From Kibdelosporangium persicum (GTDB lineage Bacteria > Actinomycetota > Actinomycetes > Mycobacteriales > Pseudonocardiaceae): 64,000 bases of DNA. The notes under the pieces were generated by a model that saw only the letters and a list, made by a program, of their open reading frames with translations, was not told where the DNA came from and did no database searches. Where the stretch lies: positions 563,987 to 627,986 of the forward strand of contig NZ_JAAATY010000001.1 of assembly GCF_013280595.1 (NCBI RefSeq). The letters are read 5' to 3'. The translations under genes were made by a program, and so were the position numbers. Positions 63,394-64,000 of this stretch are shown piece by piece. How positions within the stretch are numbered: the stretch's first letter is position 1; each line of letters begins with the position of its first letter.

Positions 63394-64000
63394 CAAGCGG
63401 ATGACGCCCGCCGACGTGGTGGCGGAACTGTCCGACGGGATGACCATCGGGATCGGAGGCTGGGGATCGCGGCGCAAACCGATGGCGCTCGTCCGGGCGA
63501 TCCTGGACTCCCCGGTGAGGAACCTGACGATCGTCTCCTACGGTGGCCCGGACGTCGGCCTGCTCGCCGCGGCGGGCAAAATCCGCAAGCTGGTCTTCGG
63601 TTTTGTCTCCCTCGACACGGTCGCGTACGACCCGTACTTCCAGAAAGTACGGCAACAAGGCGATCTGGACGTCACCGAGCTCGACGAGGGAATGTTCCAG
63701 TGTGGACTGCTGGCCGCCGGTCACCGCCTCCCCTTCCTGCCGATCCGCGCCGGACTGGGCTCGGACGTGATGCGGACGAACCCGGAGTTGCGCACGGTTC
63801 GATCGCCCTATGACGGTGAAGAACTCGTAGCCATGCCGGCACTGCACCTCGATGTGGCGCTGGTGCACATGAACCGGGCGGACAAGCACGGCAACGCCCA
63901 GTACCTCGGCCCGGACCCGTACTTCGACGACCTGTTCTGCCTGGCGGCGAAGCGAAGGTACGTCTCCTGCGAGAAGATCGTGGACACTTTCGAAGGCCCC
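63386..64000 (+). CDS. ipdA: Steroid ring-opening CoA-transferase-like subunit IpdA, partial at window edge
   Basis: 205 residues are visible; the gene continues past the window. It is a class I CoA-transferase alpha-type subunit (GMTIGIGGWGSRRKPMALVRAIL; FLPIRAGLGSDVMRTNPELRTV; NAQYLGPDPYFDDLFCLAAKRRYVS) matching IpdA (Rv3551). IpdAB is a hydrolase rather than a transferase, opening ring C of COCHEA-CoA. ATG 63386 overlaps the echA20 stop by 8 bp. ipdB is expected just beyond. Confidence 0.92.
   Translation, partial: MRDKRMTPADVVAELSDGMTIGIGGWGSRRKPMALVRAILDSPVRNLTIVSYGGPDVGLLAAAGKIRKLVFGFVSLDTVAYDPYFQKVRQQGDLDVTELDEGMFQCGLLAAGHRLPFLPIRAGLGSDVMRTNPELRTVRSPYDGEELVAMPALHLDVALVHMNRADKHGNAQYLGPDPYFDDLFCLAAKRRYVSCEKIVDTFEGP

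Overview
The window is GC-rich, densely coding DNA from an actinomycete, most likely a Pseudonocardiales member (Amycolatopsis/Kibdelosporangium-like). The genus is inferred from gene content (a Mce4 steroid importer, a SapB-like lanthipeptide cluster, pca genes, GTG/TTG starts, many 1-8 nt stop/start overlaps) and cannot be fixed from sequence alone. I see no tRNA, rRNA, CRISPR array, transposase or phage gene.

Layout. (1) 1-2035: an atypical LuxR regulator running off the left edge and a secreted PI-PLC-like protein. (2) 2043-13694: a sugar/cell-wall locus with a GH1 beta-glucosidase, a five-gene Dpp-type ABC importer, a divergent ROK repressor, a secreted GH16 endo-beta-glucanase with a ricin-type lectin tail and a secreted GH99-like protein. 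Together they suggest extracellular attack on beta-glucan (perhaps fungal wall), uptake of oligosaccharides and intracellular hydrolysis. (3) 14130-20943: a SapB-type class III lanthipeptide cluster, ramC-ramS-ramA-ramB with ramR convergent; ramS carries two SxxSxxxC ring motifs. (4) 21323-23126: a methyltransferase and an OhrR/OsmC peroxide-defence pair. (5) 23217-30534: aromatic catabolism (pobA-pcaH-pcaG with a divergent IclR gene; pcaI-pcaJ-pcaB-pcaR), separated by two small reverse-strand genes.

(6) 30586-64000: a large steroid (cholesterol-type) catabolic island. A reverse-strand operon runs ADH-hsd4A-ALDH-SDR-yrbE4AB-mce4ABCDEF-mas4AB (uptake plus oxidation). To its right lie side-chain genes: fadE26/fadE27 (ChsE4-ChsE5), fadD19, echA19, a further acyl-CoA ligase, a double DUF35 protein with ltp4/ltp3, cyp125 and fadA5. 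The ring C/D genes follow: two SDRs, echA20 and the start of ipdA. Promoters of the side-chain block carry 14-bp sites matching the mycobacterial KstR motif TNNAACNNGTTNNA; the ring C/D promoter carries a different palindrome, consistent with a KstR/KstR2-type split.

Two repeat families structure the gaps. Eight copies of a 46-bp palindrome (arms CTCGTGAGTG...) sit mostly between convergent genes, with covarying stems and centres in both orientations; in two places they supply stop codons. Inside the steroid island, three convergent junctions instead carry a longer composite element with TTGTCCACA (DnaA-box) motifs, one of them next to a degenerate 24-bp tandem repeat.
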